A DNA stretch of 64,000 nt. It comes from CBDATA01 sp965202845. Lineage in GTDB: Bacteria; Acidobacteriota; Vicinamibacteria; Marinacidobacterales; Marinacidobacteraceae. The stretch is taken from contig OZ241856.1 of the NCBI GenBank assembly GCA_965202845.1, positions 248,001 to 312,000 on the forward strand, given 5' to 3'. Shown one piece after another: positions 31,429 to 40,990 of the stretch. Under the pieces are notes generated by a model, which made no database searches, was not told the DNA's origin, and worked only from the letters and a program-made list of their open reading frames with translations. Position 1 is the first letter of the stretch, and each line of letters opens with the position of its first letter. A program made the translations under genes and the position numbers.

Positions 31429-32442
31429 GTGTCCGGGTCCGATTCCGCCGGCGTTCCGCCGCTTTCCGAGTCCGACGTCTCCCTCGCTCTCGAGGAGTTG
31501 GCCGGCCTCCCGGACGCGGCCGCGGTCGAGGACTGGCGGATCGCCCACTTGGGGCGCAAGTCGCGGTTGATCCAGGGGCTGCGGCTTTTGGGCGGGCTGC
31601 CCCCGGAGGAGCGGGCCGCCGCCGGCCAGGCGCTCAACGGCTTCAAGAAAACGCTCCAGGAAGCGCACCGGCGGCGGGTCCAGGCGCTCAAGGCGCGTCG
31701 CACCGAGTCGCTCGCCGCGCTCGACGTGAGCCTGCCCGGCCGACCGCTGCCCGAAGGCGGTCTGCATCCGATCACCCTGACCGAACGCGCCATCGTGGAG
31801 GCGTTCGCCGGCATGGGGTTCCACGTGGTCGAGGGGCCCGAAGTCGAGACCGAGTACTACAACTTCGACGCGCTGCGGATTCCGGCGGACCACCCGGCGC
31901 GCGATTCGATGGACACCTTCTACCTGGAGACCGGGGAGGGGGAGCGCCCGCTGCTGCTCCGCACCCACACCTCGCCCAACCAGATCCGGTTCATGGAGAA
32001 CCGCGAACCGCCGATCCGGGTCATCGCCCCCGGACGCACCTACCGGAACGAGGCCACCGACGCCACCCACGAATGGATGATCACCCAGACCGAGGTGCTC
32101 GCGGTGGACCGGGGACTGACGCTGGCGCATCTCAAGGGAACCCTGCTCCAGTTCGTCCGGCAGCTGTTCGGCGAACGGGACATCCGCTTCCGCTGCGACT
32201 ACTTCCCCTTCGTGGAGCCCGGCGTGGAGGTCTCGATCAGCAGCCCCGACGACGGATGGATCGAGATCCTGGGCGCCGGCATGGTGCACCCCGAAATTCT
32301 CGCCAGCATGGGGTACGACCCGGAGGTGCACACCGGGTTCGCCGCCGGCTTGGGCGTGGAGCGGATCGCCATGCTGCGCCACGGCATCCGCGACATCCGC
32401 CGCTTCTACGAGAACGACCAGCGGTTCCTCCGCCAGTTCTGA
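31429..32442 (+). CDS. pheS: phenylalanyl-tRNA synthetase alpha subunit
   Basis: The start GTG 31429 gives 337 residues, the usual length; longer in-frame starts have no family support. The coiled-coil N-terminus (RIAHLGRKSRLIQGLRLLGG) is followed by the class II catalytic core: motif 2 GRTYRNEATDATHEWMITQ and motif 3 GLGVERIAMLRHGI. FVEPGVEVSI and HTSPNQIRFM are strongly diagnostic. Together with PheT it charges tRNA-Phe. pheT starts only 4 bases after the stop. Confidence 0.96.
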   Translation: MSGSDSAGVPPLSESDVSLALEELAGLPDAAAVEDWRIAHLGRKSRLIQGLRLLGGLPPEERAAAGQALNGFKKTLQEAHRRRVQALKARRTESLAALDVSLPGRPLPEGGLHPITLTERAIVEAFAGMGFHVVEGPEVETEYYNFDALRIPADHPARDSMDTFYLETGEGERPLLLRTHTSPNQIRFMENREPPIRVIAPGRTYRNEATDATHEWMITQTEVLAVDRGLTLAHLKGTLLQFVRQLFGERDIRFRCDYFPFVEPGVEVSISSPDDGWIEILGAGMVHPEILASMGYDPEVHTGFAAGLGVERIAMLRHGIRDIRRFYENDQRFLRQF

Positions 32443-32446
32443 AACC

Positions 32447-34858
32447 ATGCGCGTTCCGCTCGGCTGGCTGGGGGAGCTGGTGGACCTTCCCGAAGACGTG
32501 GAGGGGCTGGCGCGGCGTCTGACCTTCGCCGGCCTCGAAGTCGCCTCGATCGACCGGGTGGGGGGCGAGTGGAAGGGCGTGGTGGTGGGGCGGGTGCTGG
32601 CGGTGCGCCCGCATCCGGACGCCGACCGGCTGCGGCTGGTCACAGTGGATCGGGGCGACGGCGAACAGACCGTCGTCTGCGGCGCGTCGAACGTGGCCCC
32701 CGGCCAGAACATCGCCTTCGCCGGAACGGGGGCGGCGCTCGTCGATCCGCGCACCGGCGAGCCGCGCGTCCTCAAGAAGTCCCGCATCCGGGGCGTGGTC
32801 TCGGGCGGCATGGTCTGTTCGGAGGCGGAGCTCGGCCTTTCCGCCGAGCACGAGGGCATCCTGGTCCTTGACACCGACCGCCCCCCGGGAACGCTGCTCG
32901 CCAACGTGCTGGGCGACCGGGCGCTGGTCTTCGATCTCACCCCCAACCGGGCCGACGCCTTGTCGGTTTTCGGCGTGGCGCGGGAGATCGCCGCGCTCAC
33001 CGGGTCGCCGCTCCGCCCGCCGCTGCTGGAGATGGAGGCGGCCGGGGCGCCGGTCGCCGGCCGGGCCGCCGCCGAAATCCTGGCGCCGGACCTCTGCCGC
33101 CGCTTCACGCTGGCGCTCATCGAGGACGTACAGCCTGGCCCCTCGCCCGACTGGATGGCGGAGCGGCTGCGGGCGGCCGGGATGCGTCCGATCAACAACC
33201 TGGTGGACATCACCAACTACGTGATGCTCGAGCTGGGGCAGCCCATCCACGCCTTCGACGCCGACCGGGTGCGGGATCGGCGCATCCTCGTGCGCCGGGC
33301 CGCTTCCGGCGAGCGACTCGTGACACTCGACGGGGAGGAGCGCCGGCTGGACCCGGAGCGCCTGGTGATCGCCGACCCCGACGGCCCCATCGCCCTCGCC
33401 GGCGTGATGGGCGGACGGGACAGCGAGATCACCGCCTCCACCCGGAACGTGCTCCTGGAGGTCGCCAGCTTCCATCCGGCGAACGTGCGCCGCACCGCCC
33501 GGGAGTTCGACCTGCTTTCCGATGCGTCCCGCCGCTTCGCCTGGGGGCTGCCGCCGGAGCTGGCGCCGATCGCGTCCGCCCGCGCCCGCCGTCTGTTCGA
33601 GGAATACGCCGGGGGGCGGGTGGCTTCCGGACTGGTGGACGTCTTCCCCGCGCCTCCGGACCCGGTGCGCATCCGCCTCCGGCGCTCCCGGGTTCCGCAG
33701 GTGCTCGGCATGGACCCGCCGGCGGAAACGGTGGAGAACGCGCTCGGCGGCCTGGGGTTCGGGGTGCGGGACGCCGGCGAGGCGCTGGAGGTCGAAGTCC
33801 CGTACTGGCGCGGCGACGTGCGGGCGCCCGACGATCTGGTGGAGGAAGTGGCCCGGGTCACCGGGTACGACGACCTTCCGGCGACGCCGCTCGCCGGGTC
33901 CGTCCCCCCGCGTCCCCCGCTCCCGGCCCGGGATCTGCGGGAGCGGGCGCGGGACCTGCTCGCCGCCGCCGGTCTTCGGGAAGCGCAGACCTACACGCTG
34001 GTTTCCCGGGACGATCTCGCCGCGGTGCTTCCCGAAGGCGAACTCGACCGGAATCCGCCGTACACGGTGCGCAATCCGCTGCACGCCGATCGCGACTGCC
34101 TCCGCCTCTCGCTCGGCCCGGGGCTCTTCCGGACGGCGGCGCGGAACCTGGGCTTCGGGATGCGGTCCGTCCGCTTCTTCGAGGTCTCCCGGGTCTGGAC
34201 CCCGCGGAGCGAGGCCGGCGTCCCCCGGGAAGTGGAGATCGCCGCCGGCGTCCTCGCCGGAGCCCGGCCGGACCGCTGGGGCGGGCCGGGCGCGGAGGCG
34301 CTCGACTTCTTCGACGCCAAGGCGACCCTGGAACGGCTGTTCGCCGGCCTCGGCGTGGATGCGGACTATGCGCCGCCGGACGACGAGTTCGGCTGGGTTT
34401 CCGGGCGGGTGGCCTCGGTGCGGGTTCAGGACAGCGTCCTCGGCACGATCGGCCAGGTCCATCCCGACATCGCCGAGCGCTTCGGGATCGACCTGGCGGT
34501 GTACTTCTGGGAAGTGGACCTGACCGGTTTGCTCGCGCTCCAACCCGGACTCACCGCCCCGGCGGCGGCCCGGCCGGTGTCCCGGCACCCCTCGGCGGTC
34601 GAGGACTTCGCGCTCGTAATCGAACCGGGGACCGCCGCCGGCGCGATCCTGAAGGAAGTCCGCAGCCATCCGCTGGTGGCGTCGGCGCGGGTGTTCGACG
34701 ACTGGCCGCTCGACGGGGGGAAGCGGTCGCTGGGCGTCTCGGTTCGGTATCAGGCGCCGAACCGCACCCTGGGAGAAAGGGACATCGCCAAAATCCGGCG
34801 CACGCTGCTCAAGCGGCTCCGGGCGGGGCACGGCGCGGTTGTCCGCGAACGCGACTGA
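32447..34858 (+). CDS. pheT: phenylalanyl-tRNA synthetase beta subunit
   Basis: The 803-residue subunit begins MRVPLGWLGELVDLPE, the standard N-terminus. The tRNA-binding domain (HPDADRLRLVTVD) spans about residues 40-150, then the B3/4 editing domain (NNLVDITNYVMLELGQP), the B5 DNA-binding-like domain and the C-terminal anticodon-binding RNP domain (RHPSAVEDFALVIEPG). It forms the alpha2beta2 enzyme with PheS. The sigma-54 activator gene that follows may start inside its last codons. Confidence 0.96.
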   Translation: MRVPLGWLGELVDLPEDVEGLARRLTFAGLEVASIDRVGGEWKGVVVGRVLAVRPHPDADRLRLVTVDRGDGEQTVVCGASNVAPGQNIAFAGTGAALVDPRTGEPRVLKKSRIRGVVSGGMVCSEAELGLSAEHEGILVLDTDRPPGTLLANVLGDRALVFDLTPNRADALSVFGVAREIAALTGSPLRPPLLEMEAAGAPVAGRAAAEILAPDLCRRFTLALIEDVQPGPSPDWMAERLRAAGMRPINNLVDITNYVMLELGQPIHAFDADRVRDRRILVRRAASGERLVTLDGEERRLDPERLVIADPDGPIALAGVMGGRDSEITASTRNVLLEVASFHPANVRRTAREFDLLSDASRRFAWGLPPELAPIASARARRLFEEYAGGRVASGLVDVFPAPPDPVRIRLRRSRVPQVLGMDPPAETVENALGGLGFGVRDAGEALEVEVPYWRGDVRAPDDLVEEVARVTGYDDLPATPLAGSVPPRPPLPARDLRERARDLLAAAGLREAQTYTLVSRDDLAAVLPEGELDRNPPYTVRNPLHADRDCLRLSLGPGLFRTAARNLGFGMRSVRFFEVSRVWTPRSEAGVPREVEIAAGVLAGARPDRWGGPGAEALDFFDAKATLERLFAGLGVDADYAPPDDEFGWVSGRVASVRVQDSVLGTIGQVHPDIAERFGIDLAVYFWEVDLTGLLALQPGLTAPAAARPVSRHPSAVEDFALVIEPGTAAGAILKEVRSHPLVASARVFDDWPLDGGKRSLGVSVRYQAPNRTLGERDIAKIRRTLLKRLRAGHGAVVRERD

Positions 34859-35807
34859 TCCCGTCGCCGGGATGGTGGCCGGTTCGCCGGTCATGCGGGA
34901 GCTGCTGGCCGAAGCGGCCCGGATCGCGCCCTTCAACGCGCCGGCGCTCATCCAGGGCGAGACCGGAACCGGCAAGGAGCTGTTGGCCCGCCATCTCCAC
35001 CAACTGAGCCCCCGCCGCTCCCGTCCGCTGGTCGCGGTCAACTGCGCCGCGATTTCCGAGGCGCTGCTGGAGTCCGAGTTCTTCGGGCACGCCCGGGGCG
35101 CCTTCACCGGCGCCGAGACCGCCCGCCCCGGACTCTTCGAGGCGGCGGACGGCGGGACGCTCTTCCTCGACGAGGTGGGCGAGCTTCCGCTCCGGGGGCA
35201 GGCGGTCCTGCTTCGGGTCCTGCAAGAGCGCGCCTACCGGCGGGTGGGCGAAACCCGGCTGCGGAGCAGCGACTTCCGCCTCCTCTCGGCCACCAACCGC
35301 GACTTGGAAGAAGGCGGATTCCGCCCCGATCTGCTCCATCGGATTGGCATGGCGCGGCTGCGGGTTCCCCCGTTGCGGGATCGCCGGACGGACATCCCGC
35401 TGCTGGCCGACGCGCTCTCCCGCCGGCTCGCCCGCCGCCACCGGGTGGGGCGGGTCCGGTTCTCCGGGGAGGCGCTGGACCGGTTGGCCGCCCACCGCTG
35501 GCCCGGCAACGTCCGGGAGCTGGAGTCGGTGGTGTTCGCCCTGCTGACGACCCACGCCGGTCGGGAGGTTCCGCGCGCTGCTGTCGCTGCGCTGCTGCGC
35601 CGTCCCGAAGCGACTCGTCCTCCGGATCGACTGGAGGGGTTGCTCGCGCTCCGTCGGCTTGCGGACGCCCGGGAGGCGTTCGAGCGGCTCCTGGTGCTGC
35701 GGGCGCTCGCCCGGGCGGCGGGAAACCGGGGGCGCGCCGCCCGGGATCTCGGCATCACCAGGCAGGGACTCTGGCGGAAGCTCCGCCGCCTTCGCATCCC
35801 CGGCTGA
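34839..35807 (+). CDS. sigma-54 activator lacking a receiver domain
   Basis: The product has 322 residues from TTG 34839 (20 bases inside pheT) or a slightly shorter one from ATG 34872. It is an AAA+ domain with Walker A GETGTGKE, sigma-54 contact loop GAFTGA, Walker B GGTLFLDEVGE and the R-finger region, plus a C-terminal Fis-like helix-turn-helix (RAARDLGITRQGLWRKL). No receiver or sensor domain is present, as in PspF-type activators. It would act constitutively or be controlled by another protein. Its target genes are not evident. Confidence 0.9.
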   Translation: MSANATDPVAGMVAGSPVMRELLAEAARIAPFNAPALIQGETGTGKELLARHLHQLSPRRSRPLVAVNCAAISEALLESEFFGHARGAFTGAETARPGLFEAADGGTLFLDEVGELPLRGQAVLLRVLQERAYRRVGETRLRSSDFRLLSATNRDLEEGGFRPDLLHRIGMARLRVPPLRDRRTDIPLLADALSRRLARRHRVGRVRFSGEALDRLAAHRWPGNVRELESVVFALLTTHAGREVPRAAVAALLRRPEATRPPDRLEGLLALRRLADAREAFERLLVLRALARAAGNRGRAARDLGITRQGLWRKLRRLRIPG

Positions 35808-35811
35808 TCTC

Positions 35812-37986
35812 TCAGCGTTCGCGTCGGATCCGCTCCAGCAGGGCCGGATCGCCGCCGATTTCGGCCCACGGCAGGGCGTCGTCCCAGCGGTTCTCCTGCG
35901 CCAGCAGGATGGCGAGCGCGTTCGGGAACGCCGGGTTGTCCGGTTCCAGGGCATGGGCCCGCCGGAAGGCGGCTTCGGCTTCCCGGCGCCGGTCCAGACG
36001 CTGGAGCGCGAGCCCGTGGTTGTAGTGGATACGCGCCCGTTCCGGCAGCAGCGCGGCGGCGCGCTCGAAATGCGGAAGCGCTTCCCGGAGGCGGCCGCCG
36101 TCCTCCGCCAGCAGCAGCGCGAAGGCGTACCGGGCGTCGCCGGAGTCCGGGTGGGCGAGGAGGGCGCGGCGGAGCGCGTCTTCGGCTTCGGCGTTCCGCC
36201 CCAGCCGGTGCAGCAGCATCGCCAGGTTCAGGCTCGCCGGCAGGAAGGCGGGATCGATCGAAAGCGCCTCCCGAAAGGCGCGTGCCGCCTGGAGGGGTTC
36301 TCCGACGGCGGCGTGGAAATTGCCGAGGTCGAAGCGCGACTCCGGGGAGTCGGGACGAGCGTCGGCGGCGATCTGGAACTCGGCGGCCGCCGCCCGGAAG
36401 GCGTCCAGGGGATCGCCCCGAAGGCGCGCCGCATGGGGCGCCAGGGCGCGCGCCGCCTCCACCCGGACCAGCCGAACCGGGTCTTCCAGCAGCGGAACGC
36501 CGAGCCGGGCTCGCTCCCCGGGCGCCAGCGTCCCGATCCCGGCGGCGGCTTCGGCGCGGACCAGCGGGTCCGGGTCGGCGAAAGCTTCCGCCGGCAGCCC
36601 GCCGTGCGGGACGAGGAGGCGGGCGGCGGTGGCCCGCGCGATGGCCGGCTGCTCCCGGTCCCGGACCAGGCGCGCCAGCTCCTCCGGACGTCCGGCGGCG
36701 AGCGCCTCTCCGTAGTGACGCTCGCGCCGTCGGTTGGGGCCGTACCAGCCGGCGATGGTCGCCGCCGCCCATGCCTGGTCCCGTTCGGCGTGGCAGGCGG
36801 TGCAGGCGTCCGGGGCGCCCGCCGCAGCGGACACGTCCGGCCGCGGGATGCGGAAGCTGTGATCCCGCCGCGGGTCCACGCCCATGTACGTCTGCGCCGG
36901 CAGGTGGCAGTTCACGCAGCGCGCCCCCTCGCTCCCCTCCGGGTGGAAGTGGTGGGCGGGGGAGTCGTACTCCTTCGGGGTGAGCGTCGGGAACCGGTCG
37001 AGCGGCGCGTCGGGGTGGTGGCACTGCTCGCAGACCGCGTTGCCCGAGATGCGGAGTCCGAGCCGGTGCGGGTTGTGGCAGTCGGAGCACCGCACCCCGG
37101 CGGCGAACATGCGGCTCTGGACGAACGAACCGTATTCAAAGACTTCGCCCCGGATCTGGCCGTCGGGATGGTAGGAACCGGGAACCAGCAGGGTCGGGCG
37201 GAAGGCGTCCGCGAACCGGTCTTCGGGGGACCGGTCGGGGACGAGCGGAGTCCGCAGCGCGTGGCAGGCGGCGCAGCGTTCGACTTCGGCGACGCTGTCG
37301 GGGAACAGGACCCGCAGGCCGGCGTCCTTTTTGGCGTCGTCCCCGTTCGCCCATTCGAGGTGGTCGGCGCCGGGGCCGTGGCACGCCTGGCAGCCGACCC
37401 CGGGAGCGGCCCAGCTGGAGCGGAACGTCCCGCCTTCGGCGGAGTCGGGGCCCGTGCGGAAGCCGGTCGCGTGGCACTCGATGCAGCCGGAGTTGGCGTT
37501 CTGGCGCCACCCGGTCCAGTGGAGCGCGTCCCCGGCGGGAATCGCCTCGTCGGGGTAGAGCGAAAACCACTCGTTCTTCGCGGCGTCCCAAGCGATGCCG
37601 AGCGCCTGGAGCCGCCCGCCGGGGAGCGGAAGCAGGTACTGCTGGAGGGGATCGACCCCGAAGGTGTAGCGGACTTCGAAGTCCGCCGGGTTGCCGTCCG
37701 GGCCTTCGGTGCGGACCAGGAGACGTCCGTCGCGGTGGAAGAAGCGGGTGCGGACGCCGAAATGGGTGAACGTGGCGTCGTCGAAGTCGCCCAGCGCCGT
37801 CGCCTCGGCAGCCTCCTGCATGGCGAGGTCGTGGTGCGAGCCGCGCCATTCCTCGTATTGCTGCCGGTGACACGGGGCGCAGCGCGCCTCCGCGACGTAT
37901 CCGCCCGCGCTTTCTTCCGGCGGACCGCAGGCGGCTGCGGTCAGCGCGATCAGGACGCTGTGCGCCGCGCGCCGGAAACCAGCCAT
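35812..37986 (-). CDS. octahaem cytochrome c lipoprotein with TPR repeats
   Basis: The 724-residue protein has lipobox LTAAAC near residue 20. Eight CxxCH haem-binding motifs follow (CAPCH, CIECH, CQACH, CAACH, CSDCH, CEQCH, CVNCH, CTACH) in residues 30-400. The C-terminal 300 residues contain a HEAT-like part and TPR-like repeats (YAFALLLAEDGGRLREALPH). The combination of a cytochrome c554-like haem stack with a TPR domain is seen in extracellular electron-transfer or protein-protein docking proteins. It should sit on the periplasmic face of a membrane. The electron partner is not encoded adjacent to it. Confidence 0.88.
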   Translation of the reverse strand: MAGFRRAAHSVLIALTAAACGPPEESAGGYVAEARCAPCHRQQYEEWRGSHHDLAMQEAAEATALGDFDDATFTHFGVRTRFFHRDGRLLVRTEGPDGNPADFEVRYTFGVDPLQQYLLPLPGGRLQALGIAWDAAKNEWFSLYPDEAIPAGDALHWTGWRQNANSGCIECHATGFRTGPDSAEGGTFRSSWAAPGVGCQACHGPGADHLEWANGDDAKKDAGLRVLFPDSVAEVERCAACHALRTPLVPDRSPEDRFADAFRPTLLVPGSYHPDGQIRGEVFEYGSFVQSRMFAAGVRCSDCHNPHRLGLRISGNAVCEQCHHPDAPLDRFPTLTPKEYDSPAHHFHPEGSEGARCVNCHLPAQTYMGVDPRRDHSFRIPRPDVSAAAGAPDACTACHAERDQAWAAATIAGWYGPNRRRERHYGEALAAGRPEELARLVRDREQPAIARATAARLLVPHGGLPAEAFADPDPLVRAEAAAGIGTLAPGERARLGVPLLEDPVRLVRVEAARALAPHAARLRGDPLDAFRAAAAEFQIAADARPDSPESRFDLGNFHAAVGEPLQAARAFREALSIDPAFLPASLNLAMLLHRLGRNAEAEDALRRALLAHPDSGDARYAFALLLAEDGGRLREALPHFERAAALLPERARIHYNHGLALQRLDRRREAEAAFRRAHALEPDNPAFPNALAILLAQENRWDDALPWAEIGGDPALLERIRRER

Positions 37987-38045
37987 CGGGTGCGCATTCT
38001 GCCCGGCCGCGCACGGGCCGTCCCGATAGAATCCCGACTACCGGA

Positions 38046-38306
38046 ATGAAGGAGACCATTCGCCACCTGCTGCGGGGCGCGGGGACCATCTTCGACATCT
38101 TTCCGCAGCCTCGGCCCCAACTGACGCCGCGCGAGCAGATGGAACTGATCTGGAAACAGACGGGGGACTTGCTGTATGACGCGATCGGGCAATTCGCGGA
38201 GGAGAACGGACTCCCCTCCCCGGAAGAAATCCAGACCGGGAAACCCGCCGAGCCAACCGGCGAAGACGCGCGGAGCGAACGAACGCCGCCGGATCGGGCT
38301 GTTTGA
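38046..38306 (+). CDS. small hypothetical protein
   Basis: This 86-residue open frame starts at ATG 38046, about 60 bases after the divergent cytochrome gene. The N-terminus is amphipathic (IRHLLRGAGTIFDIFPQ), the centre contains a Trp-Lys-Gln-Thr helix, and the C-terminus is polar and Pro-rich. No family is recognised. Coding is supported by position and composition. It ends 34 bases before the amidohydrolase operon on the same strand. Confidence 0.5.
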   Translation: MKETIRHLLRGAGTIFDIFPQPRPQLTPREQMELIWKQTGDLLYDAIGQFAEENGLPSPEEIQTGKPAEPTGEDARSERTPPDRAV

Positions 38307-38339
38307 CCCCGGCGACCGGTTGGGGCAGACTCGGTGCCC

Positions 38340-39689
38340 ATGAAACGCTCCCCTGGGCGGCGGCGCGGTCGCGTCCTCGCGCCGCTCGCGCTGCTTCTCC
38401 TGCTGGTTCCCGCCGAGCCGCTGCCGGCCGCGCAGCTCTCGTCGCGCCAGGTCGCCGACCGCGGCCCGCGCACCCACGCCATCGTCGGCGGCATGGTGCA
38501 TGTGGGGGACGGCGCCGTCATGGACAACGCCACCTTGGTGATGCGGGACGGCCTCATCGTCGAGGTCGGCGCCGATGCGGTCGCACCGCCGGGAGCGGCG
38601 GTCCTGGACGCCGCCGGAAAGCACGTGTTTCCCGGGCTGGTGGATACTTTCGGCAATCTCGGTCTTCAGGGAGATCAGGCGCCGGAAAGCGGTCCTTCGC
38701 GGGGGCCGGAGGATCGCCCGGCCACCCATTCGGATCGTCGCGCCGCCGACCTGCTGGACCTGGACGACGACCGGATCGCGGCGTACCGGAACGCCGGGTT
38801 CACTTCCGCGGTCTCCGCGCCCGAAGGGGGGATCGTCTCCGGACACGCGGCCTGGCTGAACCTCCTCGGCGAGGACCCGCGCGATCTGGTGCTTTCCGCC
38901 GAGGCGGCCCTCATGGTGCGCCTCGAAACCCAGCGGAACCGCTCCTTCCCCGGCGCGGTCATGGGGGTGATCGCCTATGTCCGGCAGCTGGTCTTCGACG
39001 TCCGTCACTACGGCGCGGTCTGGCGGCTCTACGAGGAGGATCCCTCCGGGCTGTCGCGGCCCCGCTACGACCGGACGCTCGCCCCGCTCGCCCGGGCGGC
39101 AGCCGGGGAGCAACCCGTCCTGCTGCCCGGAAACCTGGACAAGGAGATGCGCCGCATGGTCCGGCTGGCCGCCGAAATCGGCATCCGTCCGGTGCTCTAT
39201 GGCGGCCACGAGGCGGAATCGGCGGCTTCGTTCCTCGCCGAACACGGGGATTCGGTGGGAGTTTCGGTGCTGGTCGATCTCGACTGGCCGGAGGCGGACC
39301 GGGACGCCGATCCGGAGGCGGTCGCGCCGCTCCGGGAGCTCCGGTTGCGGGATCGCGCCCCGGCGGGGCCAGCCGCGCTCGAGGCCGCCGGGGTGCGGTT
39401 CGGGTTCTACGGCGGCGGAGAGGACACCCTCCAGGCGGTGCGCGCGGCGGTGGACCGGGGACTGGATCGGGAGGCGGCGCTCACCGCGCTCACGCTGGCG
39501 CCGGCGCAGATCTTCGGGGTGGACGACCGGGTCGGTTCGCTCGTCCCCGGGCGGATCGCCAACGTGCTGGTCGCCGACCGGCATCTCTTCGAGGAGGGCG
39601 TCCAGTTGGAAGCCGTCTTCGTGGACGGGGCGCTTCACCGGCCGCTTCCGAACGAAGCCGAAACCGATGCGGAAGGAGAAAGCCGATGA
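38340..39689 (+). CDS. secreted amidohydrolase-fold protein lacking the HxH motif
   Basis: ATG 38340 is preferred over an upstream GTG at 38334. The 449-residue protein has a signal peptide (LAPLALLLLLVPAEPLPAA). It keeps the beta-sandwich strands of amidohydrolases (THAIVGGMVHVGDGAVM, IVEVGADAVAPPGAAV) and a closing GSLVPGRIANVLVADRH. The strand where HxH normally binds metal reads FPGLVDTFGNLGLQ with no histidine. A metal-dependent hydrolase activity is therefore unlikely. It is translationally coupled (ATGA) to the next, intact amidohydrolase, so it may be a structural partner. Confidence 0.8.
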   Translation: MKRSPGRRRGRVLAPLALLLLLVPAEPLPAAQLSSRQVADRGPRTHAIVGGMVHVGDGAVMDNATLVMRDGLIVEVGADAVAPPGAAVLDAAGKHVFPGLVDTFGNLGLQGDQAPESGPSRGPEDRPATHSDRRAADLLDLDDDRIAAYRNAGFTSAVSAPEGGIVSGHAAWLNLLGEDPRDLVLSAEAALMVRLETQRNRSFPGAVMGVIAYVRQLVFDVRHYGAVWRLYEEDPSGLSRPRYDRTLAPLARAAAGEQPVLLPGNLDKEMRRMVRLAAEIGIRPVLYGGHEAESAASFLAEHGDSVGVSVLVDLDWPEADRDADPEAVAPLRELRLRDRAPAGPAALEAAGVRFGFYGGGEDTLQAVRAAVDRGLDREAALTALTLAPAQIFGVDDRVGSLVPGRIANVLVADRHLFEEGVQLEAVFVDGALHRPLPNEAETDAEGESR

Positions 39690-40990
39690 AATCGAGGCTC
39701 GCCCTCATCCTGTTGCTTGCGACTCCGGCGGCCTCGCAGGAGCTGGTGATCCGGGGAGGCACGGTCCTCACGATCACCGGGGAAACCCTCTCGCCGGGCG
39801 CCATCCTGATTCGCGACGGCAAAATCGCCGAGGTGGGAGCGACGGTGTCCATGCCCGAAGGGGTGGAGGCGATCGACGCCAGCGGCATGTTCGTGATGCC
39901 CGGCATCATTGACGCCCATTCCCACATCGCCGCCGAGTCCATCAACGAGGGGAGCATCGCCGTTTCCTCGATGACCGGCACCGGCGACGTGGTGGACCCG
40001 TATGACGTCAACATCTACCGCGAGATGGCCGGCGGCGTCACCACCTCCAACATCCTCCACGGCAGCGCGAATCCGATCGGCGGCATGAACGTCGTCATCA
40101 AGCACCGCTGGGGCGCCGACGCCGCCGGCCTGGTCTTCGCCGGGGCGCCTCCGGGCATCAAGTTCGCGCTCGGCGAGAATCCCAAGCGCTCGCGCGGCAC
40201 GCCTCCCGGAGTGGAGCGGCGCTATCCGGCCACCCGGATGGGAGTGGTGGATGTGATTCGGCAAGCCTTCCTCGACGCCGAGGCGTACCGGGACCGGCGC
40301 CGCGAATACGAGGAACGGACGGCGCGCGGCGAACGGGCGCTTCCCCCGCCGCGGAACCTCACCCTGGAGCCGCTGGTGGAGATTCTGGAGGGCGAGCGGC
40401 TGGTGCATGCCCACTGCTACCGCCAGGACGAAATTCTGCAGCTTCTCCGGGTGGCCGAGGAATTCGGGTTCCGGATCGCCACCCTCCAGCACGTGCTCGA
40501 GGGATACAAGGTGGCGAACGAAATCGCGGAGCACGGGGCCGGCGCCTCCACCTTCTCCGACTGGTGGGCGTACAAGGTCGAGGCCTACGACGCGATCCCC
40601 CACAACGCCGCGCTCATGACCGAGCGGGGCATCCTCGTATCCATCAATTCGGACAGCGCCGAAGAGGCCCGCCACCTCAACCAGGAGGCGGCCAAGACGG
40701 TCAAGTGGGGCGGGATGACCGAGGAGCAGGCGCTCGCCATGATCACCATCAACCCGGCCATCCAGCTCGGCATCGACGAGTGGGTCGGCTCCCTGGAGGT
40801 GGGCAAGGACGCCGATCTCGCGATCTTCGACAAGCACCCGCTCAGCACCTATGCGGTCAACCAGATGACGGTGCTCGACGGCGAGCTGGTCTTCAGCATC
40901 GAAAAGGACGCTGCGATGCGCGAGGCGATGGCCGCCGAGCGAGCGGAGCTGGAAGAGCGCCTCAAGGCCGGCAAGGGAGAAAACCGATGA
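39686..40990 (+). CDS. secreted metal-dependent amidohydrolase
   Basis: The 434-residue protein has a short signal peptide (LALILLLATPAASQ). The metal-binding motif is intact: DAHSHIAAES (H-x-H), then VHAHCYR and LQHVLEGYK histidines, and the catalytic aspartate in SINSDSAEE. The late strand EVGKDADLAIFDKHPL closes the barrel. Such enzymes hydrolyse C-N bonds in cyclic or peptide substrates, for example imidazolonepropionase-like or peptidase-like members. The active member of the trio is this one. Substrate is not known. Confidence 0.87.
   Translation: MKSRLALILLLATPAASQELVIRGGTVLTITGETLSPGAILIRDGKIAEVGATVSMPEGVEAIDASGMFVMPGIIDAHSHIAAESINEGSIAVSSMTGTGDVVDPYDVNIYREMAGGVTTSNILHGSANPIGGMNVVIKHRWGADAAGLVFAGAPPGIKFALGENPKRSRGTPPGVERRYPATRMGVVDVIRQAFLDAEAYRDRRREYEERTARGERALPPPRNLTLEPLVEILEGERLVHAHCYRQDEILQLLRVAEEFGFRIATLQHVLEGYKVANEIAEHGAGASTFSDWWAYKVEAYDAIPHNAALMTERGILVSINSDSAEEARHLNQEAAKTVKWGGMTEEQALAMITINPAIQLGIDEWVGSLEVGKDADLAIFDKHPLSTYAVNQMTVLDGELVFSIEKDAAMREAMAAERAELEERLKAGKGENR

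Noticed and set aside
32237..35107. Long minus-strand open frame opposite pheT (956 codons)
   Set aside because: PheT is certain, and the antisense frame has no family features; it is a result of GC-rich third positions.
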